DNA of 64,000 nt, from positions 1 to 64,000 of the forward strand of contig NZ_CP128362.1 of NCBI RefSeq assembly GCF_034274695.1, written 5' to 3'. The position numbers were made by a program, and so were the translations under genes. The stretch is from Chitinophaga sp. LS1 (GTDB taxonomy: Bacteria; Bacteroidota; Bacteroidia; Chitinophagales; Chitinophagaceae). Shown piece after piece: positions 7,908 through 17,925 of the stretch (position 1 is its first letter; every line of letters starts with the position of its first letter). Below the pieces are notes generated by a model. It made no database searches. It saw only the letters and a list, made by a program, of their open reading frames with translations, and was not told where the DNA came from.

Positions 7908-9777
7908 AGTTGATGCCTGGGTGGATGATGCCGTATTAGGCTATCTCACACCTGGGAAATATAAAAGTTTCTTTTTGTTTGCTGGTGCTGGATCGGGAAA
8001 AACCAAAACATTGGTAGAGGTTTTAAAAAAGTTTAAGAAATTGTATAAAGAGCAATTTCGTCTAGGGAGAAAAAAGATTGCGATCATCACTTATACTAAT
8101 GCTGCCGCAGATGAGATTACACGACGCTTGGAATTTGATACTATTTTTCAGGTAAGTACTATTCATAGTTTTTCATGGGAATTAATCAAGCCATTTACTG
8201 ATGATATTAGAAATTGGCTGAAGGTTAATTTGAAAGAAGAAATTAATGAATTGGAAGTGGAACAAAGAGGAAGTAGAAATCCACAGAATAAGACATCAAT
8301 TGACCGTGCAAAGCGTATTGAGTCTAAAGCAAAGCGGCTTCAATTATTAGATAGTATAATTTCTTTTGTTTACAATCCTAATGGGGACAATGATACCAAG
8401 AACTCTTTAATTCATAGCGAAGTCATTAGTATCGCTGCTGAATTTATCTTAAATAAACCTTTAATGCAGCGGTTATTGGCTGCTCAATTCCCCATATTAT
8501 TGATAGATGAAAGCCAGGATACTAAAAAGGAACTGATAGATTCTATTTTTACTCTGCAACAAGCAATGCCTGAATCAATATGTGTAGGACTCTTTGGTGA
8601 TACGATGCAACGTATCTATTCTGACGGAAAAGAAAATTTACAAAAAGCTTTCCCTAAGAACTGGGAAACGCCACGTAAGCAGCTAAATCATCGATCTAAT
8701 AAGCGTATCATAAGACTAATAAATAGTATTCGAGAAGATGTAGATAATGAAAAACAAAATCCCCGTATAGAAAAAGAAGAAGGAACAGTTCGGCTATTTA
8801 TCTGTAATCGTGCGGTTGAAAAGTCAGTGATTGAGGGCCGTGTTATTGAGGAAATGGCTAATATTACTCAAGATTCATTTTGGAATCAGGAATTGGGTGA
8901 CGACGGTAAACCCAACGTGAAAATGTTAATTCTGGAACACCATATGGCCGCCCAGCGGATGGGATTTTTTGAATTTTTCGCACCACTTTATGCAGTAGAT
9001 AAATTTTCGACAGGTATTAGGGATGGAAGTTTGCCCGGCATTGCTCTTTTGACTAAGACCATTTTACCATTGCTACAGGCGCATAAATCCAATGATAAAT
9101 ATGAATTAGCAAGAATTATTAAAGGCAAAAGCCCGCTATTTCATTCAGCAAGACTAAAGCAAAGTAAAGACCAATTGGAAAGTCTTAAAGCATGTAGGGA
9201 AGCTGCAGATGAATTGTTGAAATTATGGGATGAAGGTAATGATCCTTCATTATTGGAAGTAGTTATTTGTGTCTTTAGAAATGGGCTTTTTACAATCCCT
9301 GAAGGTATATATCCCATTGTTGCTCGAAGCGGAGTAGAAATAAATCGCCCATTAGAGCAGGACGAAATAATTGATGAGGGATTGGTCGCTTGGGAGAAAG
9401 CATTAACACAGCCATTCTCTCAAATTGAGAAGTATAATGATTATATCAGTGATAATTCCAAATTTGGAACACAACAGGGAGTAAAGGGGCTTGAATATAA
9501 GCGTGTAATGGTAATCATTGATGATGAGGAGGCAAAAGGTTTTTTATTTAGTTATGACAAACTTTTCGGAGCAAAAGAATTAACTGCAACAGATCAAAAA
9601 AATATTAGAGAAGGAAAAGAAACAGGTATTGACAGGACTAAAAGGCTTTTTTATGTAGCCTGTAGCAGAGCACGTGAAAGCCTAGCTATTATTTGTTATA
9701 CAACTCAACCAGAAGCAATGAAAAATAGCGCTGTAGCATTTAATTGGTTTACGGAACACGAAATAGAAATGATATAG
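7888..9777 (+). CDS. Gabija-like GajB, UvrD/PcrA-type SF1 helicase (first copy)
   Basis: This 629-residue SF1 helicase has all main motifs: Walker A FAGAGSGKTKT (about 32-42), Ia IAIITYTNAAADE, II LLIDESQDT (about 204), III LFGDTMQRIY, IV QLNHRSNKR, V GVKGLEYKRVMVI and VI LFYVACSRARE. It differs from UvrD in having only small 1B/2B subdomains. In Gabija the helicase senses DNA ends and activates the GajA complex. The start lies inside the upstream nuclease gene (20-bp overlap), so the two are translationally coupled. A 66-bp gap then leads to a second pair with the same architecture. Confidence 0.82.
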   Translation: MEVEPNEVDAWVDDAVLGYLTPGKYKSFFLFAGAGSGKTKTLVEVLKKFKKLYKEQFRLGRKKIAIITYTNAAADEITRRLEFDTIFQVSTIHSFSWELIKPFTDDIRNWLKVNLKEEINELEVEQRGSRNPQNKTSIDRAKRIESKAKRLQLLDSIISFVYNPNGDNDTKNSLIHSEVISIAAEFILNKPLMQRLLAAQFPILLIDESQDTKKELIDSIFTLQQAMPESICVGLFGDTMQRIYSDGKENLQKAFPKNWETPRKQLNHRSNKRIIRLINSIREDVDNEKQNPRIEKEEGTVRLFICNRAVEKSVIEGRVIEEMANITQDSFWNQELGDDGKPNVKMLILEHHMAAQRMGFFEFFAPLYAVDKFSTGIRDGSLPGIALLTKTILPLLQAHKSNDKYELARIIKGKSPLFHSARLKQSKDQLESLKACREAADELLKLWDEGNDPSLLEVVICVFRNGLFTIPEGIYPIVARSGVEINRPLEQDEIIDEGLVAWEKALTQPFSQIEKYNDYISDNSKFGTQQGVKGLEYKRVMVIIDDEEAKGFLFSYDKLFGAKELTATDQKNIREGKETGIDRTKRLFYVACSRARESLAIICYTTQPEAMKNSAVAFNWFTEHEIEMI

Positions 9778-9843
9778 TATTGAGCAGGTGTTACATTTTA
9801 GCTTTATTTAGAATGAAAAAAATTGAATTGCAAAACGAATTAA

Positions 9844-11562
9844 ATGCAAATAAAGAAACTAGTAATAAAGAACTATCGCAATCTTGATGGCCAAAAGGTA
9901 TCTTTTGCTGATAACTGCAATTTTATTGTAGGTGAAAATAATCTAGGTAAGTCAAACCTGCTAAGTATTTTTCAAATCATATTTACTAATAGAGCTTTTA
10001 AATATGAAGACTTTACTGATGTCTCAAAACCAATTGAAATTGGTCTTCAATTAAAACTAGAAGAAATTGAAATTGGCCATTTTGAAGATTTGTTTGATAC
10101 TGATGATTATCACCTAATTAACATTGTGTGCAGACAATTAACCACTGATGATAATATTGAATTCTATCATTTAGAAACCAATACTTTCATTGTGCCTATG
10201 GTTGTTAGGTGTATTAACTATATTCATTACGATTCTTTGCGTAATCCTCTCTCTGAAATAAATTTTAATAAAGGAAGAGGGGTCGGAAGGTTCATGTCTA
10301 ACATGATTTTAAATTATTTAGAAGAAAAAAAACTGAAAGATATAGATTTTGTCAACGAGGAAAAAATCAATGAGGTATTAGAAAGCATTAATGCTAAGAT
10401 TTCAAAAATAAAAACGTTCAATGATTTTAAAATTAATGCATCTTCCGAAAATGATTTGGAGAATTTGCTTTCTAGGATTATTGTATTAAAGGATGAAAAG
10501 GGAAACTCACTTGATAAAACCGGCTATGGAGTTCAGTTTTTATTGCTTATAACTTTATCGATTTTGGAGCGAATACAATCAATTAAAAATCAAGGAAGAG
10601 AGAAGGGGATCTTTGAACATGATACGGATCATACTAAATATATTTCATTGGTAATTGGCTTAGATGAACCTGAGATTCATTTACATCCTTACATGCAACG
10701 TTCATTAGTAAAGTATCTCAACAAAATTATCTCCTCCAAGAATCCGGAATTTCAAAAATTGGTAAAGGATTTGTTTGATATAGACGGCTTTAATGGGCAA
10801 ATAATTATTGCAACCCATTCTCCAAATATACTTTTAAATGATTATAAGCAAATAATTCGATTATACCCCGATAATGGATTAACTAAAATAAAGTCCGGTA
10901 CTGATGTGTCTTTAGAGGATAAACATTCAAAGCGATTGCATATGCACTTTCCATCAATAAAGGAAGCATTCTTTTCAAGATGTGTGATTTTTGTTGAGGG
11001 CGATTCGGAAGAAAGTAGCTTTCCCAGTTTCGCTGAAAAGATGTCAATTGATTTTGACGAGTTGGGTATTAGTGTTATACAATCCAGAGGTGGGGAGGTT
11101 ACAGCAATTAAATTATTGATGGAATTGGTTAGCAATTTTGACATTCCATCTACAGGTATAGGAGATAGAGATAATAACACTACTGTAACTCCTCCATTAT
11201 ATTTGACCATTAAAAAGGATTTTGAGGAGGAATTGGTTTCTCTAATCGATGTAGGAAGAGAATCATTTTTAAATGATTTAGTAAAAGAATTTGAAGGGGA
11301 GGATGCGGTTGTTCAGAGTAATGCTTTAAATAAATATGCGGTTAAGTCATTTAAAATTATCACAACTGAATATACCGCTGATCTCAAATTATCAACAATT
11401 CCCAAAAGCGATACGACAAATTTAAAGGCGTTTTATTTAACCTGGCTATCTGGCAAAAAATCTTATCCTTTAGGAAGGTTAATAGGAGAAAATATAACAT
11501 TGAGCGATATACCAGCGATTTACAAAACCGTAATTTTAAAAGCTGTAGAATTATCAAAATAA
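9844..11562 (+). CDS. gajA: Gabija-like GajA, OLD-type ATPase with TOPRIM nuclease (second copy)
   Basis: This 572-residue protein is close in length to the reference GajA (about 578). ATPase motifs are GENNLGKS near 30, Walker B GLDEPEIHLH near 275 and H-loop IATHSPN. The TOPRIM part has FVEGDSEES near 384 and GDRDNN near 439. It is distinct in sequence from the first copy in the same operon and is not a recent duplication. Its stop codon overlaps the start of the second helicase gene, reproducing Gabija order and coupling. Because of its size and partner, this copy is the better match to canonical Gabija. Activity is inferred from intact motifs. Confidence 0.82.
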   Translation: MQIKKLVIKNYRNLDGQKVSFADNCNFIVGENNLGKSNLLSIFQIIFTNRAFKYEDFTDVSKPIEIGLQLKLEEIEIGHFEDLFDTDDYHLINIVCRQLTTDDNIEFYHLETNTFIVPMVVRCINYIHYDSLRNPLSEINFNKGRGVGRFMSNMILNYLEEKKLKDIDFVNEEKINEVLESINAKISKIKTFNDFKINASSENDLENLLSRIIVLKDEKGNSLDKTGYGVQFLLLITLSILERIQSIKNQGREKGIFEHDTDHTKYISLVIGLDEPEIHLHPYMQRSLVKYLNKIISSKNPEFQKLVKDLFDIDGFNGQIIIATHSPNILLNDYKQIIRLYPDNGLTKIKSGTDVSLEDKHSKRLHMHFPSIKEAFFSRCVIFVEGDSEESSFPSFAEKMSIDFDELGISVIQSRGGEVTAIKLLMELVSNFDIPSTGIGDRDNNTTVTPPLYLTIKKDFEEELVSLIDVGRESFLNDLVKEFEGEDAVVQSNALNKYAVKSFKIITTEYTADLKLSTIPKSDTTNLKAFYLTWLSGKKSYPLGRLIGENITLSDIPAIYKTVILKAVELSK

Positions 11563-13328
11563 TGGAGATTTTATCTATTACCGAAAAATTGAGAGAAAGC
11601 CATTTCGGGGATGACAAACAGTTAGAGGTGATTCTTTCTCCGATTAAAAGACTATTGATCGAAGCACCTGCAGGGTATGGGAAGACCAAAACCATGGTTA
11701 GCAAGATTGCTTTTATGCTGGCATCAGATCAAATCCCATATCCAAAGCGATTATTAGCATTGACTTTTAGTGTAAATGCCGCATACAAAGTTAAAAAGGA
11801 TGTAACTCAGAATATCCCCAAGATTTTTGAAGGAACAAAAAACAATTTCAGTATTTCAGATAAAATGGTTGTATCAAATTATCATGGGTTTGCTCGTAGA
11901 ATTCTGAAACGATACGGCTATAAAATACACCCCAATTTAAAAGATATTGATAAACTCCAATCAATAGATGACAGCGACAGTAGGAATTTAATGGCATCAG
12001 TTTCAGGATTAAGCTATGCCAATGCTGAAATATTATCCAACTTCAATTACGCTTTAAAAAATGTAAACGGAAAATATGTTGAGGAAAACGTAAATTTCTA
12101 TAACTCAACTGTAATTTCAGTGTTACTTCCACTACATATCATACCGTATAATGCTATTTTATCTTTGGCTTGCATGCTAATGAATGACCATTTAGTCATT
12201 CGTAATTTTTACCAAAGATTATTCAGTACAATTTTAGTGGATGAGTATCAGGATACTAATATCCTAAGTTATTGGCTACTGAGCTTGCTTTTTTCTGATC
12301 AATCAAATATCATTTTAATGGGAGATAGCTTGCAACGCATATATGGTTTTATAGGCGCTATACCTGACCTACTCTCTATTTCTGAAAAGCAGTTTAATCT
12401 AACAAAGATTAAACTTAATAAAAATTATAGATTTCAGCATAATAAAGAAATGCTTTTATTAGATAATAATATTCGCAAAAATGCGGAAAATCCAAGTAGC
12501 CCGGTAATTTCAGAAGTTGCTTCTATTGATTTTTCTTTACATGAAAATCAAGTTTTAGAAGCTCAATATTTAATAGATAAGTCTATCTCTCTGCTTGAAG
12601 AATTTCCAAATTCAAAAGTGGCAATATTGGTGAAACAAAGAGGAAATAATATTAATATAATAATAGATGAGTTTAATAAAAGGTCTATTCCATTTTTCTA
12701 CGGACTTTTTACAGATGATGATTCAAACTATATAAAATTCAATCGGGAATGTTTATTTGAATTCATCGAATTATTAAAAATCAAAGATCAAGTAAGCAAA
12801 AAACTTGCATCGACGTTAGTAAATCGGATAAAAGCAAAATTTGGAACACCAGATGCCCTGATTACCTCTATGCTTAATCTTTTAGGAATTTTTCTTTCGA
12901 AAATATTTAGTGATTTCGCATTTCTATCAAATGATGAAAAAATCACTTTAATTAGTGATACATTTGAAAATAATGGCTTAAAACAATACATTGAGTTTGT
13001 GGAAGCAAAAATTATCATTTCAACAGTTCATGGAGCAAAAGGGTTGGAATGGGACTTTGTGATTATACCAGACATGGAAGCATTTTCATTTCCTAACTAT
13101 TATGGGCTATGCGGAGTTTGCAAATGTGGTTCGAATTGTAATCTTGTAGTAACAAAAGAAATTGAACGTAAGTTCCTTGAAGAACTAAGCGTATTTTATG
13201 TTGCTGTAACTAGAGCGCGAAAACAGGTCTATTTTACTGCAAGTAAAACACAACTTAATTATAAGAGTGAAACTATAGAACGAAATATTAGTTGTTTATT
13301 GAAGTTAAAAGGAATAATCTACGGCTAA
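11562..13328 (+). CDS. gajB: Gabija-like GajB, UvrD-type SF1 helicase with Cys-rich insert (second copy)
   Basis: This 588-residue SF1 helicase has Walker A EAPAGYGKTKT (about 33), motif II LVDEYQDT (about 225), III LMGDSLQRIYGF, IV KLNKNYRF, V STVHGAKGLEWDFVIIPD (about 488) and VI VFYVAVTRARK (about 546). Between V and VI lies GLCGVCKCGSNC, four clustered cysteines that could bind zinc, which is unusual for GajB. The start ATG overlaps the upstream nuclease stop by one base. It is the last gene of the four-gene run; a weak hairpin follows about 80 bp downstream. Reading it as an ordinary repair helicase is unlikely given the tight pairing with an OLD nuclease. Confidence 0.82.
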   Translation: MEILSITEKLRESHFGDDKQLEVILSPIKRLLIEAPAGYGKTKTMVSKIAFMLASDQIPYPKRLLALTFSVNAAYKVKKDVTQNIPKIFEGTKNNFSISDKMVVSNYHGFARRILKRYGYKIHPNLKDIDKLQSIDDSDSRNLMASVSGLSYANAEILSNFNYALKNVNGKYVEENVNFYNSTVISVLLPLHIIPYNAILSLACMLMNDHLVIRNFYQRLFSTILVDEYQDTNILSYWLLSLLFSDQSNIILMGDSLQRIYGFIGAIPDLLSISEKQFNLTKIKLNKNYRFQHNKEMLLLDNNIRKNAENPSSPVISEVASIDFSLHENQVLEAQYLIDKSISLLEEFPNSKVAILVKQRGNNINIIIDEFNKRSIPFFYGLFTDDDSNYIKFNRECLFEFIELLKIKDQVSKKLASTLVNRIKAKFGTPDALITSMLNLLGIFLSKIFSDFAFLSNDEKITLISDTFENNGLKQYIEFVEAKIIISTVHGAKGLEWDFVIIPDMEAFSFPNYYGLCGVCKCGSNCNLVVTKEIERKFLEELSVFYVAVTRARKQVYFTASKTQLNYKSETIERNISCLLKLKGIIYG

Positions 13329-13674
13329 ACATACTTATTAATTGACTTTTGGAACAGCATTTTACTTGTTTAAAACAAAAAAATCTAGAGATGTAGGAAA
13401 TTTTGGAATTTCACACCGTCTTATGTGAAATTCTCAGGCTCTTCCAATATTCGAAATAACGCAAAGGGAAAATACATTTTCCCCAACTTATACTTTTGAT
13501 CGATTCTTGACGCACTACTATATATTCAACTATATCGAGTCCATTTTGGTTTCTGAATATGGGGTAATGCTTTCTATTATAAGGGTTCTAGAGCCCTTAC
13601 GATTAACCATAGACTAATAGCAACATAGATATGATATTCTGGTAATCATTAATGGCTAAGTACAGGCCGTTTCA
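13329..13674. other. Intergenic region with a 10-bp stem-loop
   Basis: No gene is supported here. GAATTTCACA (13406-13415) pairs perfectly with TGTGAAATTC (13424-13433), an 8-nt loop without a following T-run, located 78 bp after the second helicase. It could be a transcript-end or processing structure. A near-palindrome around AAGGGTTCTAGAGCCCTT (13581-13598) lies about 75 bp before the next start and may be regulatory. Confidence 0.4.
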
Positions 13675-16600
13675 ATGGTGTTGTCAGTATTAAAAAATAT
13701 GCAGATATTTACTTGTCTTAACAAGATTCCTTTTATGAAATCTCATGGCACATCCCCTCGTGAATTTATGCAAAAATTACGTCCTGAAAGATATTCAGAT
13801 TCTCGCGTCGTAAAGAAAGCTTTACTTCATAGGCCTATACTTGAATACCACATTGAGACGCTTACATCCCGAAACCAAGAGCGAGACTTTGAAACATTTT
13901 GCGTTAAGTTAGCTCAGTTAGAAGTGGCTCCTAACTTGCGGGTACAGACAGGTCCAGTCGGTGGAGGTGATGCGAAAGCTGATTCTGAAACCTACCCAGT
14001 TTCAGAGTTCATTTTGCAACATTACTGGGAAGGCGATAGTAATGCGGCAAACGAGCGTTGGGCCCTTGCCATAAGCGCTAAGAAAGATTGGGTATCCAAA
14101 ATCAAAAAGGACATAGAAAATATCGTTAACACCCAACGTAACTATCAGAAGATATTTTTTCTAAGCAGTCAGTTTATTAGGGATAAAGAACGAGCAAAAA
14201 TGGAAGATACACTGACCACACAATATGGTATTAGGGTGGTAATTTTTGATAGAAATTGGATTTTGGATAAAGTTTTTGGTAACAAACGGGAGGCACTGGC
14301 AGTAGTTGAATTGAAAATGGGTGGAGGCTTGCTGGAAGAAGTACTTGTTGGTCCTAATGATTACCAGCGCCAGCAAGAATTTTCCGAATTGGAAACCGAC
14401 ATTGAAAAGATGATTAGTGAAGAGGTAGTAAATGGAGAGCTGGTACATAAACTTATCCACCAGGCATTGGTTGCAGCAGCTCTGGAAATGTCCAATGGAA
14501 AGGTGCTTTCTTATTTTGATAGAGCAATTAGTTTCGCGGAACGTATAAATGATACAGACTGTCTGTTCCTTGCCTACTACCAAAAAGCATGGTGTGCAAT
14601 ATTTTACCTGAATCAATTGGAAATATTATTGCCGATATACCAAACTCTGGAAAAACAGGCGCAGGGAGCAAACAATATTTTCCGGGCAGAAAACCTAATG
14701 AACCTTTTCAATATATTAGTTTCCCTTCCGGCATCGTTACACACCATTGACCATACGTTACTTGAAGAAAAACGCACCTATCTTTATGAAATTATAACGA
14801 AAATTGCTGTGGATGATTCCAAACCAAGCGCTTCTTTGTTAGCGCAAAGCATGCTAATTTTTCTAGATTTATTTCGACCAGACAATCAACCTAAGGATAT
14901 TACCAGTTTACTTGATAAGATGTACGATGTTGTGGATAGTTGTGATGGGTTAATTGGTTTTCCTTGGGATCAAACAGTAGAAATGGTGGAGATGTTTGGT
15001 GAGGTGTTTGGTGAATTTCCGGAGTATGAACACCTGATGAGCTTAATATTTCAGAAAACAGAGAAGCGAAAAGGCGAAATTCCAAGTGCTATTGCACAAT
15101 TTAAGTTTGGTAGACAACACCACGATGCAAATCGTCCTTATAAGGCCATTCAATTTATTGGTCGTGCTTTACCGGGACTTTATAAACAAGAGAGTAGAAA
15201 CGATTATTATTGGGCCATGGGGATCATGAGCCAATCATTCATCCAAATTGATATGAATTGGGCTGCACGAGCAAGTCTAATCAATGCCATTTCACCTATG
15301 ATCAGTGAACTTGATAAAACTAATATAATTCCTGCAAGGATGGTTGAAATGTACGAACGACTTCGCTGGCAGGAAGTCATATTGGGAAGGGTCGGACCCG
15401 CCTTGCGCTTTCATCAACTTTATCTAGACATGCGCTTAGCCACTTACCAAGGAGACAAAGAAGTAATTCAACAGGTCCATGAATCAAACATGAAATTCGG
15501 ACATTTATTGATGATGCTAATAATTAAGACTACTCCGGAATCTATCGATCAACTGCAACAGTTGCCAGACATTCTATTAGAACTTGGTCTTAGTAATACA
15601 GCGTCAGCAGTTTTGTTTATGCTTGGCGGCAAACAATACTTACCTAAAGAAGTGATAGAATCCGAAGAAGAATTGTATGAATTATTCAATAGGTGGCTAG
15701 AGGCACCTGATCAAGCAGGCTTACCAGAAGCCCCATTATTCTATACGCAACCGCGAATAAAAATGGAATCACAAATACTTGGTGGAGGTATGATTATTGA
15801 CTGCGAAAACAAAATTAACCCCATTATTCTGGCAGAATCCATTATGGCGGCTCTTGAATCATTTCTACCAACATTTATTCAACACCATGTACTCGCTAAA
15901 AATAATGTATTTAAAATTACTATTAACCAAAGCGAGGAGAATAGTAGCGAGCCGCAAGTTTTTTTCAATAAGGTGGTTTATGACCACCTGCTAGTCGAAT
16001 GCAACGAATTTGATCATCATCATCTTTCCAGAGAGAAGCAAGATCATATTAAAGGAAAAATCCGGGAGATAATCATTCAAGTATTTGCCTTTAACTACCA
16101 AGTAAATGAAGATATTGTAAGTTTGCCAGATACTCAAGAAGCTTTGAGTCGCGCGTTAAATTTTACTACCAGCTTTCTCATGTTAGGAAATGCGTCATTA
16201 AAAAAGCCATGCTATCAAGTCGTTCAGTTGGCTAAAGATTCTTCAAAGGTATATCCCTTTCTACCTTCGTTAATACCAAGGATTGATTTCAGCCGCCAAT
16301 ACAAGGCCTCCGAAGCTGAAAAAATAAATGAAAAGCAAGATGCTGAAGCAGTGCCACAAAGCGAAATCGTTGTTCATCATATTGTCAATTCCGAGCTTTG
16401 GCAGTTAGCCAGTATGCAAGGTGTCGCATTTGCGGTTCAACCTTTACCTTCCGGTCAAATGAATCTTTTATTAATACCTCTTTTTACCAATGCTGAAGCA
16501 GGAAAGAAAATATTTCAGCAATGGAAGGCACAATTCAAAGAAAATATTAATAGTAAGTTAAAGATTTTTATTGTAAAAGGAATAAACGAAAAACATCCTG

Positions 16601-16974
16601 CCTGGTACTCGTTGACATTTGCTCCGGATGATATAAAGAAGGCTAATAATTTTCACTCTTATATGTATTGCTGCGGACATGTGTCTACCAACAATAGTAC
16701 AGAACGACTGGACAAGTTTATTTCAGAGTTTAAACGAGAACACAATTGTTTTCTGGTTCCAGGTTATTATCAGCCTGGTATGAATCAGCCAGAGATTTTT
16801 CACGAAAGTGGTTTCTATTTTACGAACCTGGCTATAAAGGAGGCCTGGCAAATTGGATTGGACGATCCTTCTATCGTAGGCCTAAGGAAAGGACTTGAAC
16901 CTTACATCCCACCTGGGGTGGATAATGCACCTATTAAAGAAGTGCTTAAAGCCTACCTGCACTTTAAATCTTGA
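13675..16974 (+). CDS. Large defence-like protein: Mrr-like nuclease domain plus helical repeats
   Basis: This 1099-residue protein has an N-terminal region that looks like a PD-(D/E)xK restriction endonuclease domain: TGPVGGGDAKADSETYPVSE around residues 92-111, then LAISAKKDW around 130-138, giving acidic residues followed by a strand ending in Lys. Residues 240-720 are almost wholly alpha-helical, consistent with TPR-like repeats. The C-terminal 350 residues are mixed alpha/beta with no motif I can name. Homologues I recall start near RPERYSDS, so Met32 (13768) or Met21 (13735) may be the true start. It lies downstream of the two Gabija-like pairs on the same strand, with its own 345-bp leader. 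I infer a DNA-targeting defence role; the partner is unknown. Confidence 0.65.
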   Translation: MVLSVLKNMQIFTCLNKIPFMKSHGTSPREFMQKLRPERYSDSRVVKKALLHRPILEYHIETLTSRNQERDFETFCVKLAQLEVAPNLRVQTGPVGGGDAKADSETYPVSEFILQHYWEGDSNAANERWALAISAKKDWVSKIKKDIENIVNTQRNYQKIFFLSSQFIRDKERAKMEDTLTTQYGIRVVIFDRNWILDKVFGNKREALAVVELKMGGGLLEEVLVGPNDYQRQQEFSELETDIEKMISEEVVNGELVHKLIHQALVAAALEMSNGKVLSYFDRAISFAERINDTDCLFLAYYQKAWCAIFYLNQLEILLPIYQTLEKQAQGANNIFRAENLMNLFNILVSLPASLHTIDHTLLEEKRTYLYEIITKIAVDDSKPSASLLAQSMLIFLDLFRPDNQPKDITSLLDKMYDVVDSCDGLIGFPWDQTVEMVEMFGEVFGEFPEYEHLMSLIFQKTEKRKGEIPSAIAQFKFGRQHHDANRPYKAIQFIGRALPGLYKQESRNDYYWAMGIMSQSFIQIDMNWAARASLINAISPMISELDKTNIIPARMVEMYERLRWQEVILGRVGPALRFHQLYLDMRLATYQGDKEVIQQVHESNMKFGHLLMMLIIKTTPESIDQLQQLPDILLELGLSNTASAVLFMLGGKQYLPKEVIESEEELYELFNRWLEAPDQAGLPEAPLFYTQPRIKMESQILGGGMIIDCENKINPIILAESIMAALESFLPTFIQHHVLAKNNVFKITINQSEENSSEPQVFFNKVVYDHLLVECNEFDHHHLSREKQDHIKGKIREIIIQVFAFNYQVNEDIVSLPDTQEALSRALNFTTSFLMLGNASLKKPCYQVVQLAKDSSKVYPFLPSLIPRIDFSRQYKASEAEKINEKQDAEAVPQSEIVVHHIVNSELWQLASMQGVAFAVQPLPSGQMNLLLIPLFTNAEAGKKIFQQWKAQFKENINSKLKIFIVKGINEKHPAWYSLTFAPDDIKKANNFHSYMYCCGHVSTNNSTERLDKFISEFKREHNCFLVPGYYQPGMNQPEIFHESGFYFTNLAIKEAWQIGLDDPSIVGLRKGLEPYIPPGVDNAPIKEVLKAYLHFKS

Positions 16975-17134
16975 AGTGATCCGATTTGACTTTAAAAGCC
17001 TCCCGGGGCTTCCATTGATCATTATAACATGCTAATCCAGGTGCTGCATGATAAATATGTTTGGCCTCTTTAACAAATACAAACTGTGCAGGAACCAGCA
17101 GGCCGCTCATGAATACCTCAATAATCGAGGGAAA
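16964..17134 (-). pseudogene. Short gene remnant converging on the large nuclease-like gene
   Basis: A 56-codon minus-strand frame contains MSGLLVPAQFVFVKEAKHI followed by a segment with YHAAPGLACYND and a basic end. Its composition looks protein-like and it continues without bias into the 3' end of the plus-strand gene by about 10 bp. It is closed upstream by a TGA at 17135-17137, so only a C-terminal piece remains. I do not recognise the family. Confidence 0.3.
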
Positions 17135-17919
17135 TCAAGGGAGTCAAAAAACACTAAATCATTGAACTATCAAAAAGATTGCGCCGGATTCGGCTTAAAT
17201 GTATCTACTTCGGTTTATTAAGGGATTTGATTATCGAAAAGCGGGTTCTTTCTATTTTTGCTCGAGGTTGTAAGTGTTGCACAAGGAGGCAAACCAGCTA
17301 AAAGTGTAGTTAATTTTGGGAACATTGCGTCAAAAAACAACTTATTTCTTGAAAGATGAATTGAGCAATTAATTGCAAGTTTACCAAATTATTTCACTAA
17401 CAAATCTATGAATTCTAGATAAATCTTCTGTAAACTAGTTCAGACTTCGTTCCTCTTTCTCCGCTAAAAGGGGGCAGATCATTAAAAAATGATTGTCCCT
17501 TTTTCGTTTCCTATCCAATCCATTTGCAGTCGGGCAATGCGGGCAAAAACAAAATTCACTTTTTCAGTTCGATATTGCCCTTTTTTCGCGGTCATAGGCA
17601 ATTCCATCAGGAAACCCCTACTTTTTGTATTTTTCCCTTCAAGCCCGTGTCGCTGGAATGACATACTTAGCCAGTTGCGAGGAAAAAGTCACCAAATAAT
17701 CTATCTTTTCTTCGAGGTTCTATATGGTGAAGCTACATTTTTCCAATTCATCCACTATTCCGCCTCTTTCCTTGTCATAATGCCAGGCGTACAAGAGTGC
17801 GACGCAACGGAAGATGAACCTGGCGTGAAAGATGATTACCCAAATGAAATTGCGGAACTCAAAAACGGGAGAATGTGTTATTTTGTATAGAATGATCTAA
17901 CTCTTCTACATTCCATTAT
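17135..17919. other. Long non-coding or degraded stretch
   Basis: Nearly 800 bp without a convincing gene. Frames of 60 and 133 codons overlap on opposite strands around 17482-17890, but both have Phe/Ser/Arg-rich sequences typical of chance ORFs. The only clear structure is the terminator-like hairpin at 17466-17505. A promoter for the following DUF4365 gene should lie near 17880-17925. Confidence 0.4.
17466..17505. terminator. Long hairpin with T-run
   Basis: AAAAGGGGGCAGATCATT pairs imperfectly with AATGATTGTCCCTTTTT around an A-rich loop; the arm ends in Ts on one strand and begins with As on the other, so it can act in both directions. Its architecture and its CCGCTAAAAGGG leader recur at 27361-27410. 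Confidence 0.6.
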
Positions 17920-17925
17920 TTGACA

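Noticed and set aside
14161..14616. Minus-strand 151-codon ORF inside the 1099-residue gene
   Set aside because: Cys/Phe/His-rich shadow frame, no start context, opposite to a well-supported gene.
17482..17890. Opposing 60- and 133-codon ORFs around the hairpin
   Set aside because: They overlap each other and the hairpin; residue composition (Phe, Ser, Arg, Cys) is not protein-like and the minus ORF ends within the hairpin T-run.
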